The position numbers and the translations under genes are program-made. 64,000 nucleotides of DNA from JAGVSZ01 sp963716855 (lineage in GTDB: Bacteria > Pseudomonadota > Gammaproteobacteria > Burkholderiales > SG8-39), in contig CAVQUV010000006.1 in the NCBI GenBank assembly GCA_963716855.1, forward strand, positions 119,793-183,792. The letters are read 5' to 3'. Below, piece after piece: positions 44,665 to 55,209 of this stretch. How positions within the stretch are numbered: the stretch's first letter is position 1; each line of letters begins with the position of its first letter. The notes below the pieces were generated by a model. That model worked only from the letters and a program-made list of their open reading frames with translations. It had not been told where the DNA came from and searched no databases.

Positions 44665-45903
44665 TTGTCGCGCCGCCGCGTCGCCGTCACCGGCCTCGGC
44701 ATCGTTTGCCCCGTCGGCAACACGGTTGACGAGGCCTGGAGCAACATCACCGCCGCCAAATCGGGCATCACGCGCATTACCCGCTTTGACGCCGCCCTCT
44801 ACGCGAGTCAGATCGCGGGCGAGGTGAAGGGGTTCGACATCGCTGCCTATCTGCCGCCGAAGGAGGCGCGGCGGATGGATACCTTCATCCACTACGGCAT
44901 GGCCGCGTCCATCCAGGCGATCCGAGATGCCGGGGTCGACCCCGAGAAGATGGATCGGGAGCGCATCGGCTGCGTCCTCGGCTCCGGAATCGGCGGTCTG
45001 CCGCTGATCGAGGATACCCACGCCGACCTGACAAAAGGCGGACCGCGCAAGATCTCCCCGTTCTTCGTGCCCGGCAGCATCATCAATATGATCGCCGGGA
45101 ATCTGTCGATCATGTATGGGTTCAAAGGGCCGAATCTCGCCCTGGTCACCGCCTGTACGACCGCAAACCATTGCATCGGCGAGGGCGGGCGCCTGATCGA
45201 GTATGGCGATGCCGATGTCGTGATCGCGGGCGGTTCGGAGGCCACCGTCAGCCCGCTGGGCGTGGGCGGCTTCGCGGCGATGCGCGCGCTCTCGACTCGC
45301 AACGACGATCCGGCGGGCGCGAGCCGCCCGTGGGACAAGGATCGCGACGGCTTCGTGCTCGGCGAGGGGGCCGGGGTGCTCGTGCTCGAGGAACTCGAGC
45401 ATGCAAAGCGCCGCGGCGCGCGGATCTATGCCGAGTTGGTCGGGTACGGGATGAGCGCGGACGCGCACCATATGACCGCGCCGTGCGAGGACGGGGAAGG
45501 GGCTGCGCGCTGCATGGCGAACGCGCTGCGCAATGCGCGGATGAGCCCGGGCGACGTCGACTACGTCAACGCCCACGGCACCTCGACGCCGCTTGGCGAC
45601 CTCGCCGAGACGATCGCGATGAAACGCTGCTTCGGGGACCACGCCCGGAAGCTCGCGATCAGCTCGACGAAATCGATGACCGGCCACCTGCTCGGCGCCG
45701 CCGGCGGCGTCGAGGCGGTGTTCTCGGTGCTTGCTCTCCACCGGCAAATCGCCCCACCGACCGCAAACCTCCACGACGCCGACCCGGCCTGCGACCTCGA
45801 CTACGTTCCGCTCGTCGCGCGCGACATGCCCATTCGCGCGGCGCTGTCCAACTCGTTCGGCTTCGGCGGCACGAACGGCACGCTGATCTTCGCGCGCGCT
45901 TGA
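44665..45903 (+). CDS. fabF: Beta-ketoacyl-ACP synthase II
   Basis: A 412-residue elongating ketosynthase. Cys164 (TACTTANHCIG), His304 (NAHGTSTPLGD) and His341 (TGHLLGAAGG) form the complete catalytic triad. It starts at TTG with a good Shine-Dalgarno (aaggag) 6 bases upstream. It follows acpP, and its stop overlaps the start of the ygfX-like gene. It provides the catalytic reference for judging the Cys-less ketosynthase at 11599-12886. Confidence 0.97.
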   Translation: MSRRRVAVTGLGIVCPVGNTVDEAWSNITAAKSGITRITRFDAALYASQIAGEVKGFDIAAYLPPKEARRMDTFIHYGMAASIQAIRDAGVDPEKMDRERIGCVLGSGIGGLPLIEDTHADLTKGGPRKISPFFVPGSIINMIAGNLSIMYGFKGPNLALVTACTTANHCIGEGGRLIEYGDADVVIAGGSEATVSPLGVGGFAAMRALSTRNDDPAGASRPWDKDRDGFVLGEGAGVLVLEELEHAKRRGARIYAELVGYGMSADAHHMTAPCEDGEGAARCMANALRNARMSPGDVDYVNAHGTSTPLGDLAETIAMKRCFGDHARKLAISSTKSMTGHLLGAAGGVEAVFSVLALHRQIAPPTANLHDADPACDLDYVPLVARDMPIRAALSNSFGFGGTNGTLIFARA

Positions 45904-46364
45904 ACGACTCGCTGCGCGTGCAACTTCGACCCTCGCGGGCGCTGGCCACCGCGCTTGCGGTCGGTCACCTTCTGGCACTGGTCGCCGCAGTGACGGGTCT
46001 GCCGGGCGAAGCCGCGGCGCTCGTGGTCGTCGGACTCGCCCTGTCCTTGCTCCACCATCTGCGGCTGGCCCTGCACCAGTCGGCACTGGCCGTCGCCGGC
46101 TTGGACTTCGCGATGGACGGTCGCTTCGCGGTGGCGAACCCGGCGGGGGTCTGGCTGGCGGCGGAGCTACGGCACTCGGCCGTTCCCGCCAGCTGGCTGG
46201 CGGTGCTCACCGCGCGCGACCACGCGGGACGATCCAGAACCACCGTGATCCTGCCCGATGCGGCAGACCCGGAGGCATTTCGACGGCTGCGCGTCTGGCT
46301 CAAGTGGCGGATGACCCCCCCGGTTAGCGGGCGGGAACAGGCAAACGGTCGTGCTCCGGGCTGA
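45900..46364 (+). CDS. YgfX-like membrane protein
   Basis: A 154-residue protein with two adjacent hydrophobic segments (ALAVGHLLALVAAVTG and AALVVVGLALSLLHHLRLAL) and a soluble C-terminus containing SRTTVILPDAADPEAFRRLRVWLKW, the pattern of the YgfX/CptA family. In Escherichia coli YgfX is a membrane protein described as a toxin-like factor affecting cytoskeletal proteins, paired with SdhE; no sdhE is adjacent here. The TTG start overlaps the fabF stop. This position, between fabF and rpoE, is common in betaproteobacteria. Confidence 0.72.
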   Translation: MNDSLRVQLRPSRALATALAVGHLLALVAAVTGLPGEAAALVVVGLALSLLHHLRLALHQSALAVAGLDFAMDGRFAVANPAGVWLAAELRHSAVPASWLAVLTARDHAGRSRTTVILPDAADPEAFRRLRVWLKWRMTPPVSGREQANGRAPG

Positions 46365-46455
46365 ACTATCCGGCCGGCGGCGTGTCTCTAGTGCGAGGTC
46401 GCGTCCGAGCGATCCGGGTGGGTCGGCTATACTGCCGCCCGCGGGCCGGTAAGCA

Positions 46456-46476
46456 CTTGAAAAATAAGATTTCAAG
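46456..46476. promoter_or_regulatory. Inverted repeat just before rpoE
   Basis: CTTGAAA (46456-46462) and TTTCAAG (46470-46476) are perfect inverted 7-mers with an AT-rich 7-base spacer, ending 20 bases before the rpoE ATG. A TATACT at 46428-46433 could be a -10 box. The palindrome could bind a regulator or fold in the mRNA next to the ribosome-binding site. Confidence 0.45.
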
Positions 46477-46496
46477 CGGCTCCGCGGAAGGCGGCC

Positions 46497-47096
46497 ATGG
46501 CGGACCGCGAGATTGACCAGCAGCTCGTCGAACGCGCGCAGCGCGGGGATAAGCGGGCGTTCGATCTGCTGGTCTCCAAGTACCAGCGCAAGCTCGGGCG
46601 TTTGTTGTCGCGGTTCATCCGCGATCCGGCCGAGGTCGAGGACGTCGCACAGGAAGCCTTCATCAAGGCCTACCGTGCGCTTCCCAGCTTCCGCGGCGAC
46701 AGCGCGTTCTATACGTGGCTGTACCGGATCGGGATCAATACCGCGAAGAATTACCTCGTGGCGCTCGGGCGCCGGGCGCCCACGGTGACCGAGTTTGACT
46801 CGGATGAGGCGGAGAGCTTCGAGGACGGCGAGCAGCTGCGCGACATCAACACGCCCGAGAGCATGCTGATGTCGAAGGAGATCGGGTCCACCGTCAACGC
46901 GGCGATGGAGGATCTACCGGAGGATCTGCGGACGGCGATCACGTTGCGCGAGATCGAGGGTCTGAGCTACGAGGAGATCGCGAGCATCATGAACTGCCCG
47001 ATCGGGACGGTCCGCTCGCGGATCTTTCGGGCCCGGGAGGCGATCGCGGCACGGCTGCGCCCGCTCCTCGAGACACGCAAGGACAAGAGGTGGTGA
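46497..47096 (+). CDS. rpoE: RNA polymerase sigma factor RpoE
   Basis: A 199-residue extracytoplasmic-function sigma factor for envelope stress. Region 2 (FDLLVSKYQRKLGRLLSRFI, then DVAQEAFIKAYRALPSF) and region 4 (LPEDLRTAITLREIEGLSYEEIA, IMNCPIGTVRSRIFRARE) are complete. It is followed 4 bases later by the anti-sigma gene rseA, then rseB and mucD, the standard stress-sensing module: periplasmic misfolding leads to RseA cleavage and release of RpoE. Confidence 0.98.
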   Translation: MADREIDQQLVERAQRGDKRAFDLLVSKYQRKLGRLLSRFIRDPAEVEDVAQEAFIKAYRALPSFRGDSAFYTWLYRIGINTAKNYLVALGRRAPTVTEFDSDEAESFEDGEQLRDINTPESMLMSKEIGSTVNAAMEDLPEDLRTAITLREIEGLSYEEIASIMNCPIGTVRSRIFRAREAIAARLRPLLETRKDKRW

Positions 47097-47100
47097 GGCA

Positions 47101-47610
47101 ATGAAGGAACGGTTATCGGCCCTCGTGGACGAGGAACTCGGCGGTGTCGAATCCGAGCGTTGCCTCGAACGACTCGGCGACGACGGGGAGCTCCGGGACG
47201 CTTGGCGCGTCTACCATCTGATCGGTGATGCGCTGCGCGGCCAAGCCGGCCAGGGGCTTCCGCCCTCGTTCGCCGAGCGACTCGCCGCGGAGCCCACTGT
47301 GCTTGCGCCGCGCCGCGCGGAGCGGGCCAGGCAGCGCAACACCTGGTATGCGCTTTCCGCCGCGGCCAGTGTTGCGGCCGTCGCACTGGTCGGGTGGATG
47401 GCCCTGCCTCTGTTCGAACCACCCGCTCCGATCGCATCGTCCCAGCCCGTGCCCACCCTGGCCGCAGTTGCACCGCCCCCCGTCGTAATACCTTCCGCGC
47501 AAAGCGTGAACGACTACCTGCTCGCTCACCAGCGGTTCTCGCCGTCGTCGGTCATGGGCGGGATGGCGCCCTACGTGCGCACCGTCTCTGAAGCGCGCGA
47601 GGCGCGTTGA
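47101..47610 (+). CDS. rseA: Anti-sigma-E factor RseA
   Basis: A 169-residue single-pass inner-membrane protein. The N-terminal cytoplasmic domain (MKERLSALVDEELGG, WRVYHLIGDALRG) binds sigma-E. A membrane segment (WYALSAAASVAAVALVGWMAL) follows at about residues 81-101, then a periplasmic tail containing VNDYLLAHQRFSPSS that RseB would bind. Its stop overlaps the rseB start. Confidence 0.93.
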   Translation: MKERLSALVDEELGGVESERCLERLGDDGELRDAWRVYHLIGDALRGQAGQGLPPSFAERLAAEPTVLAPRRAERARQRNTWYALSAAASVAAVALVGWMALPLFEPPAPIASSQPVPTLAAVAPPPVVIPSAQSVNDYLLAHQRFSPSSVMGGMAPYVRTVSEAREAR

Positions 47611-48587
47611 GCATGCGGGCGTTGGTGTTTGCGGCAGCGCTCGCCGCGGGCTCGGTCGCCGCCATCGCCCCGGTGTCAGCCCAGCAAGGCGCCGATGCCG
47701 CCAGCTGGCTCAAGAAAATCTATGCGGCCACCGAGAAACTGAGCTACACGGGCACGTTCGTATATCAGCAGGGCGAGCACTCCGAGACCTCCCGCCTGAC
47801 TCGAGTCGTGGACGCGACCGGCGTGCACGAGCGACTGGAGGTTCTCGACGGCACACCGCGGGAGATCATCCGGTTCAATGAAGAGGTCAAGTGCTACATC
47901 CCCAGCACGATGACTGTCAAGGTCGACCGGCAGATGCAGACCGGGCCGTTTCCGGCGATGCGGGCAGAGGTCGGGGACTTTGCCGCGCATTACAACATCC
48001 GCAAGGCCGAGACCGAGCGGATCGCGGGATACGACTGCCAGGCGATCGTTCTCGAGCCGAAGGACAACCTGCGCTACGGGCACAAGCTTTGGGCGGACCT
48101 CGCCACCGGCATGCTGGTGAAGGCCAAGACGTTCAACGAGCGGAACGAGGTCGTCGAGCAGTTCTCGTTCACCGAGCTGCAGATCGGCGGGCGCATCGAC
48201 CGCGAGAAAATCAAGTCGCGCTTCGCCGGGAAGGGGCGCGACTGGCGGGTGGAGCGATCGGCGATCGTCGAGGCGGACCTCGCCAGCCTCGGATGGGGGC
48301 TCCGGTCGCTGCCCCCGGGGTACCGCAAGGTCACCGAGCTCAAGCGCAGTGTCGGCGCCGCGCCGGACGTGGGTCAGATCGTCGTATCCGACGGCCTGGC
48401 GGCCGTTTCCGTGTTCATCGAGCCCCTCGGAGGGCGTGAGGGACAGCCGCAGGTCGGGTTGGCCCGTCACGGCGCCTTGAACGTCTATGTTCGAAAGCTC
48501 GAAAACCACCTGGTGACGGTGGTCGGGGAGGTTCCCGCGGAGGGCGTGCGCCAGATTGCCGACAGCGTGGAGTATCGCCGCCCCTAG
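47607..48587 (+). CDS. rseB: Sigma-E regulatory protein RseB/MucB
   Basis: A 326-residue periplasmic protein with a signal peptide (ALVFAAALAAGSVAAIAPVSA). It contains the MucB/RseB N-terminal domain (SYTGTFVYQQGEHSETSRL) and the smaller C-terminal domain (LPPGYRKV...). It shields RseA from proteolysis and senses mislocalised lipopolysaccharide or lipoproteins. The frame can start at a TTG overlapping rseA or an ATG 6 bases later; the choice does not change the signal peptide. Confidence 0.95.
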   Translation: MSMRALVFAAALAAGSVAAIAPVSAQQGADAASWLKKIYAATEKLSYTGTFVYQQGEHSETSRLTRVVDATGVHERLEVLDGTPREIIRFNEEVKCYIPSTMTVKVDRQMQTGPFPAMRAEVGDFAAHYNIRKAETERIAGYDCQAIVLEPKDNLRYGHKLWADLATGMLVKAKTFNERNEVVEQFSFTELQIGGRIDREKIKSRFAGKGRDWRVERSAIVEADLASLGWGLRSLPPGYRKVTELKRSVGAAPDVGQIVVSDGLAAVSVFIEPLGGREGQPQVGLARHGALNVYVRKLENHLVTVVGEVPAEGVRQIADSVEYRRP

Positions 48588-48689
48588 GCCCCCTGCGGGG
48601 GCGCCCGACCGGAAACGGGCGGTTCTCCTTGAAAGCTTGAGCGGCGCGCCTTATCTTAGTAAGTCGCAACGAATTTTCCCGGTCCAGCC

Positions 48690-50126
48690 ATGAGAGCAAC
48701 CCTCCACGCCACCCTCGCCGCCGCCCTGATCGCGCTCACGAGCCTCGCCCAGGCGCAGACGCGTGAGTTGCCCGACTTCACGCAGATCGTCGAGCAGCAG
48801 GGCGCCGCGGTCGTGAACATCAGCACGATGCAGCAGCGCCAGCGACGTGCGCAGCCCCAGGTCCCCCAGCTCGACGAAGACGACCCGATGTACGAGTTCT
48901 TCCGGCGCTTCATTCCGCGCGGGCCGCAGGGACCGCAGTCGCCGCGCGAGCCCGAATCGAGCTCGCTCGGTTCCGGCTTCGTGGTGAGCGCCGACGGCTA
49001 CATCCTCACCAATGCGCACGTCGTCGATTCCGCCGACGAGATCACCGTGAAGTTCAATGACAAGCGCGAGTTCAAGGCGAAGGTGATCGGCGCTGACCGG
49101 CGCACGGACGTCGCGCTGATCAAGATCGAGGCGAGCGGCCTTCAGCCCGTCAAGTTCGGGGACCCGACGCGCCTCAAGGTGGGCGAGTGGGTGGCGGCGA
49201 TCGGCTCGCCGTTCGGGTTCGAGAACTCGGTGACCGCCGGCATCGTGAGCGCCAAGGGGCGCTCCCTCCCGCAGGAGAACTTCGTTCCGTTCATCCAGAC
49301 CGACGTGGCGATCAATCCCGGCAACTCCGGCGGGCCGCTCTTCAACCTGCGTGGCGAGGTCGTGGGGATCAACTCGCAGATCTACAGCCGGACCGGCGGC
49401 TTCATGGGGCTGTCATTCGCAATCCCGATCGACGTCGCGATGGACATCTCCACGCAGCTCAAGAGCGCGGGCCGCGTGCAGCGCGGGCGGATCGGCGTCG
49501 TGATCCAGGAAGTCTCGAAAGAGCTTGCCGACTCATTCGGCCTCGCCAAGCCGACCGGGGCGCTGGTGAACGGCGTCGAGAAGGGCGGCCCGGCCGAGAA
49601 GGCCGGCGTCGAGACGGGCGACATCATTTTGCGGTTTGACGGCAAGCAGGTCGCCGCGTCGTCGGATCTGCCACGGATCGTCGGGAGCACGAAGCCCGGG
49701 TCCAAGGTGCCGATGCAGGTGTGGCGCAAGGGTCAGACGCGGGACGTCAGCATCACGGTCGGGGAGATCCCCGATGACCGCGTCGCCGCCGCGCGCGGCA
49801 CCAAGCCGGGCGCGCCGAAGGCGGAGATCGCGGCGAATCGGCTGGGGCTCGTGGTGAGCGATCTCGGCGAAGACAAGCGGCGCGACATGCGGCTTCAGGG
49901 TGGCGTCGTCGTCGACGAGGTGCGCACGGCACCGCGTGCCGACATCCGGCAGGGCGACGTGATCGTCTCGCTCACCGCCAAGGGCGCGACGACCGAGCTC
50001 AAGTCGGCCAAGCAGTTCAACGACCTGCTGTCGTCGCTCGACAAGGGCACGACCATGACGCTGCAGATCCGCCGCGGGGAGGCAAACATCTTCGCGACGA
50101 TCCGCGGCGAGACTGTGGGTGGCTGA
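48690..50126 (+). CDS. mucD: Periplasmic Do-family serine protease (MucD/DegP)
   Basis: A 478-residue protease/chaperone with a signal peptide ending AQAQ. The catalytic triad is His110 (TNAHVVD), Asp140 (RTDVALIK) and Ser213 (NPGNSGGPL). Two PDZ domains follow (GRIGVVIQEV region and LGLVVSDLG region). A Gln/Arg/Pro-rich loop near residues 50-80 corresponds to the LA loop. It closes the rpoE-rseA-rseB-mucD module and degrades misfolded envelope proteins. Confidence 0.97.
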   Translation: MRATLHATLAAALIALTSLAQAQTRELPDFTQIVEQQGAAVVNISTMQQRQRRAQPQVPQLDEDDPMYEFFRRFIPRGPQGPQSPREPESSSLGSGFVVSADGYILTNAHVVDSADEITVKFNDKREFKAKVIGADRRTDVALIKIEASGLQPVKFGDPTRLKVGEWVAAIGSPFGFENSVTAGIVSAKGRSLPQENFVPFIQTDVAINPGNSGGPLFNLRGEVVGINSQIYSRTGGFMGLSFAIPIDVAMDISTQLKSAGRVQRGRIGVVIQEVSKELADSFGLAKPTGALVNGVEKGGPAEKAGVETGDIILRFDGKQVAASSDLPRIVGSTKPGSKVPMQVWRKGQTRDVSITVGEIPDDRVAAARGTKPGAPKAEIAANRLGLVVSDLGEDKRRDMRLQGGVVVDEVRTAPRADIRQGDVIVSLTAKGATTELKSAKQFNDLLSSLDKGTTMTLQIRRGEANIFATIRGETVGG

Positions 50127-50379
50127 AGCACCGCCTGGCGTCGCCCTGACGCTCTACAGCCGCAGCTACTGCCATCTCTGCGACGACATGGTGGCCGCGC
50201 TCGAGCCGCTTCGGCTCGAGTTCGGCTTCGGGCTCGCATGGGTCGATGTCGACCGCGACCCGGCCCTCGAGGCGCGCTATGGCGAGCGGGTGCCGGTGCT
50301 CGCGCACGGCGATGCCGAGCTCTGCCACTATTTCCTCGACGCGCCGCGCGTTCGTGCCTACCTCGCGCGGATCGGCTAG
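50119..50379 (+). CDS. Glutaredoxin-family thiol protein
   Basis: An 86-residue thioredoxin-fold protein of the DUF836/glutaredoxin-like family. The redox motif is CHLC in SRSYCHLCDDM, preceded by a beta strand (VALTLYS) and followed by VDVDRDPALEARYGERVPVL, with the cis-Pro in RVPVL. The GTG start overlaps the mucD stop by 8 bases. It is typically found between mucD and lepA in betaproteobacteria. Its redox partner is unknown. Confidence 0.88.
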   Translation: MAEAPPGVALTLYSRSYCHLCDDMVAALEPLRLEFGFGLAWVDVDRDPALEARYGERVPVLAHGDAELCHYFLDAPRVRAYLARIG

Positions 50380-50402
50380 AATCCGCACCGCCTCGCCGAG
50401 CG

Positions 50403-50431
50403 AAAAGGTGCCGAAAAGGCACCTTTTTTTT
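50403..50431 (+). terminator. Intrinsic terminator after the rpoE-mucD operon
   Basis: A perfect 10-bp stem AAAAGGTGCC (50403-50412) with GGCACCTTTT (50418-50427), a GAAAA loop and a continued T run to 50431. It lies 24 bases after the glutaredoxin-like stop and separates the stress operon from lepA. The 146 bases from there to lepA hold no gene. Confidence 0.9.
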
Positions 50432-50577
50432 AGGGGCTCGTGCCAGAGGGGCCACCGCCCCCCTTTTGGATCCCCAATCTCAGTGATGCAGAGGGCAAGT
50501 CCTTCTCTGACGGGCGATGCGTGCAGGTTGATCGCGCCGGGGAGTGATGCGAGCCTTCTGCATTGCGTTGACAGCTG

Positions 50578-52371
<1,794 letters not shown>

Positions 52372-52386
52372 CCCAGTGGGTACGCC

Positions 52387-53175
52387 ATGAACTTCGCCCT
52401 GATTCTCTTCGTCCTGCTCGTCGTGACCGGGCTCGTTGCGGCCGTCGATCGACTGCACTTCAGCAGGACGCGCCGCGCGGGCGAGAAGGAGCCCTGGTGG
52501 ATCGAGTATCCCAAGAGCTTTTTCCCGGTGATACTGATCGTGTTCCTGCTGCGCTCGTTCATCGTCGAGCCGTTCCGGATTCCTTCGGGCTCGATGATTC
52601 CGACGCTGCTCGTCGGCGATTTCATCCTCGTCAACAAGTTCGCCTACGGCATCCGGCTGCCGATCATCAACAAGAAGATCGTCGACATCGGCGAGCCTCG
52701 GCGCGGCGACGTGATGGTGTTCCGCTACCCTGAGGATCCGTCGCTCGACTACATCAAGCGCGTGGTCGGACTGCCTGGCGACCGGATCGAGTACGTCAAC
52801 AAGCGCCTTACGGTCAACGGTACGGAGATCGATCACAAGGCGGCCGGCGACTATCTCCACAAGGAGCGAATGAGCTTCGCCAAGCGGTACGAGGAGACGA
52901 CCGGCGATCGCCCCCACGCCATCCTGATCGAGGAGGATGCGCCGGCCGCGGTCCCGTTCGTGAAGCAATTCCCGTTCCGGGAAAATTGCACCTACAATAA
53001 CGAAGGTCTTGCCTGTACCGTCCCGCCGGGGCACTACTTTCTCATGGGCGACAACCGCGACAACTCGAGCGACAGCCGGGTGTGGGGGTTCGTTCCGGAC
53101 GCGAACATCGTGGGGAAGGCGTTTTTCATCTGGTTCAATTTCAGCGAGCCGAGCCGCTTCGGCTCGTTCCAGTGA
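52387..53175 (+). CDS. lepB: Signal peptidase I
   Basis: A 262-residue inner-membrane protease that removes signal peptides. Two N-terminal membrane segments are at about residues 1-20 and 42-60. The catalytic dyad is Ser69 (IPSGSMIPTLLVGD) and Lys124 (YIKRVVGLPGD), and GDNRDNSSDSR is the conserved box E. It follows lepA and precedes a DUF4845 gene by 11 bases. Confidence 0.97.
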   Translation: MNFALILFVLLVVTGLVAAVDRLHFSRTRRAGEKEPWWIEYPKSFFPVILIVFLLRSFIVEPFRIPSGSMIPTLLVGDFILVNKFAYGIRLPIINKKIVDIGEPRRGDVMVFRYPEDPSLDYIKRVVGLPGDRIEYVNKRLTVNGTEIDHKAAGDYLHKERMSFAKRYEETTGDRPHAILIEEDAPAAVPFVKQFPFRENCTYNNEGLACTVPPGHYFLMGDNRDNSSDSRVWGFVPDANIVGKAFFIWFNFSEPSRFGSFQ

Positions 53176-53186
53176 GGGCAGGGGAC

Positions 53187-53573
53187 ATGACCTTCAGACA
53201 ACGACAACAAGGGCTGGGCTTCGCCGGGGTGCTGCTTCTCCTCATCGCGATCGTGTTCATCGCGATCATCGGGATGAAGCTGGTTCCCGCGTACATCGAG
53301 TACTTCACCATCAAGAAGGCGATCACCGGAATGACGCAGAGCGGCGAGCTCCGCGGCGGCTCGGTCGCCGATGTGCGCAAGGCGTTCGACCGTCGCGCCG
53401 CTGTCGACGACATCACCGTGCTCAGGCCGCAAGACCTGGAAATCACGAAGGAAGGCAACGAAATCGTCGTGTCCTTCGCGTACGAGAAGCGGATCAAGCT
53501 GTTCTACAACATCAGCGTGCTGATCGACTTCGCCGGCTCGAGCCGGCCCACCAGCACAAAGGTGAGCGAGTAG
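53187..53573 (+). CDS. DUF4845 membrane protein
   Basis: A 128-residue protein with an N-terminal RQRQQGLGFAG segment followed by a single hydrophobic helix (VLLLLIAIVFIAIIGMKLVPAY), a pattern reminiscent of pseudopilin N-termini. The rest is a small periplasmic domain (YFTIKKAI, FDRRAAVDDITVLRPQDLEI). Proteins of this family lie between lepB and rnc in betaproteobacteria. Function unknown; a link to secretion or pilus assembly is only a guess from the N-terminus. Confidence 0.85.
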   Translation: MTFRQRQQGLGFAGVLLLLIAIVFIAIIGMKLVPAYIEYFTIKKAITGMTQSGELRGGSVADVRKAFDRRAAVDDITVLRPQDLEITKEGNEIVVSFAYEKRIKLFYNISVLIDFAGSSRPTSTKVSE

Positions 53574-53638
53574 CTGCAGCGCCCCGGGTCGCGTCCCGCA
53601 ACGCCGGAGCCGTCCTCGCCCTCTTACCCGGGTCAGGT

Positions 53639-54307
53639 GTGAAGCTCGATTCGCTGCAGGAGCAACTGGGCCACCGGTTTCGCGACCCCCGGCTGCTGCT
53701 GCAGGCGCTGACCCACCGCAGCCACAGTACCCCGCACAACGAGCGCCTCGAGTTCCTCGGCGACGGCGTGCTCAACTGCATCGTCGCGGCGGAGCTCTAT
53801 TCGCGTTTCCCCGGCTTGAAGGAGGGCGAACTGTCCCGGCTGCGCGCGAGCCTGGTGCGCGAGGAGCGGTTGCACGAGATCGCCGCCGGACTCGCGCTGG
53901 GCGATGACCTGCGTCTCGGGGAAGGCGAGCTGAAGAGCGGCGGGTTCCGGCGTCCCTCGATTCTCGCCGACGGGCTCGAGGCGCTGATCGGGGCGGTGTT
54001 CCTCGACGGCGGGTTCGAGTCCGCACGGGACGTCGTCCTGCGCCTGTACCGCCCGCTGCTCGAGAGCGCGGGACCCAATGCGGTCGGGAAGGATCCGAAG
54101 ACGCAGCTCCAGGAGTGGTTGCAAAGCCGGCGCTATGCGCTGCCGCAGTACAGCGTAATCGCCACCCGCGGCGCGGCGCACGAGCAGCGTTTCGAGGTCG
54201 AATGCCTGGTTCGCGAGCTCGATCTGCGCACGGTCGGATCCGGCACGAGCCGGCGCCTGGCCGAGCAGGAAGCGGCTCGGGCGGCCTACGATAAGCTGCA
54301 GCAATGA
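53639..54307 (+). CDS. rnc: Ribonuclease III
   Basis: A 222-residue double-strand-specific endoribonuclease that processes rRNA. The signature ERLEFLGDGVLNCIVAAELY carries the acidic metal ligands; note Gly in place of the more usual Ser/Ala after GD. A second acidic site is in DGLEALIGAVFLDGG, and a C-terminal dsRNA-binding domain begins around DPKTQLQEWLQ. The GTG at 53639 fits the family start (KLDSLQEQLGHRF). It overlaps era by four bases. Confidence 0.96.
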   Translation: MKLDSLQEQLGHRFRDPRLLLQALTHRSHSTPHNERLEFLGDGVLNCIVAAELYSRFPGLKEGELSRLRASLVREERLHEIAAGLALGDDLRLGEGELKSGGFRRPSILADGLEALIGAVFLDGGFESARDVVLRLYRPLLESAGPNAVGKDPKTQLQEWLQSRRYALPQYSVIATRGAAHEQRFEVECLVRELDLRTVGSGTSRRLAEQEAARAAYDKLQQ

Positions 54308-55209
54308 GCGTGGCGACGGAGCAGGACTTTCGCTGCGGCACCGCCGCGATCGTCGGGCGTCCGAATGTCGGCAAGTCCACGCTGCTCAACGCGCTGGTGG
54401 GGCAGAAGCTCACCATTACGTCCGGGAAGCCCCAGACGACCCGCCACCGCATTACTGGCGTGCTCACGCGCCCGGGCGCGCAGTTCGTCTTCGTGGACAC
54501 GCCCGGGTTCCAGACGCTGCACGGCGGGCCGCTCAATCGGGCGCTCAACCGCGCGGTGCGCACCGCGCTGGAGGAGGTCGACGCAGTGCTGTTCGTCGTC
54601 GAGGCGGGTCGGCTCGAGGACGACGACCGGGCGGTGCTGCGCCTGCTGCCGCAACGGGTTCCGGTCATTCTGGTCGCGAACAAGAGCGACCGGATCGGCG
54701 GTCCCGAGCGCATGCTGCCTTTCCTCCGGACCGCGGCGGCCGCGTACGATTTCGCCGCGGTGGTGCCAGTCAGCGCGGCACGCGGCCGCAACCTAGGCGA
54801 GTTGCTGAAAGCGCTCGTGCCGCTGCTGCCGGTGCAGCCGCCGCTGTTCGACGCGGAGACGCTGACCGACCGCAGCGAACGGTTCCTGGCGGCGGAGATC
54901 GTGCGCGAGAAGCTGTTCCGCCTGCTTGGCGACGAAGTGCCCTACGGCGCCGCGGTGACGATCGAGCAGTTCCTCGAAGAAGGCCGCTTGCGGCGCATCC
55001 ATGCAGCGGTCGTGGTCGACAGGGAGAACCACAAGGCCATCGTCATCGGCAAGGGAGGCGAGAAGCTCAAGGCGATTGCAAGCGCCGCCCGACGCGACAT
55101 GGAGAAGCTGTTCGGCGGAAAGGTGTTCCTGGAAGTCTGGGTGAAGGTACGCGGCGGCTGGACCGAGGATGCCGCCACTTTGCGCCGCTTCGGGATCGAG
55201 CATGTCTAG
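54304..55209 (+). CDS. era: GTPase Era
   Basis: A 301-residue GTPase needed for 30S subunit assembly. G1 GRPNVGKSTLL, switch region TTRHRITG, G3 DTPGF, G4 NKSDRI; the C-terminal KH domain includes AIVIGKGGEKLKAIA. The ATG overlaps the rnc stop (ATGA), the conserved rnc-era coupling. It overlaps the recO start by 8 bases. Confidence 0.97.
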   Translation: MSVATEQDFRCGTAAIVGRPNVGKSTLLNALVGQKLTITSGKPQTTRHRITGVLTRPGAQFVFVDTPGFQTLHGGPLNRALNRAVRTALEEVDAVLFVVEAGRLEDDDRAVLRLLPQRVPVILVANKSDRIGGPERMLPFLRTAAAAYDFAAVVPVSAARGRNLGELLKALVPLLPVQPPLFDAETLTDRSERFLAAEIVREKLFRLLGDEVPYGAAVTIEQFLEEGRLRRIHAAVVVDRENHKAIVIGKGGEKLKAIASAARRDMEKLFGGKVFLEVWVKVRGGWTEDAATLRRFGIEHV

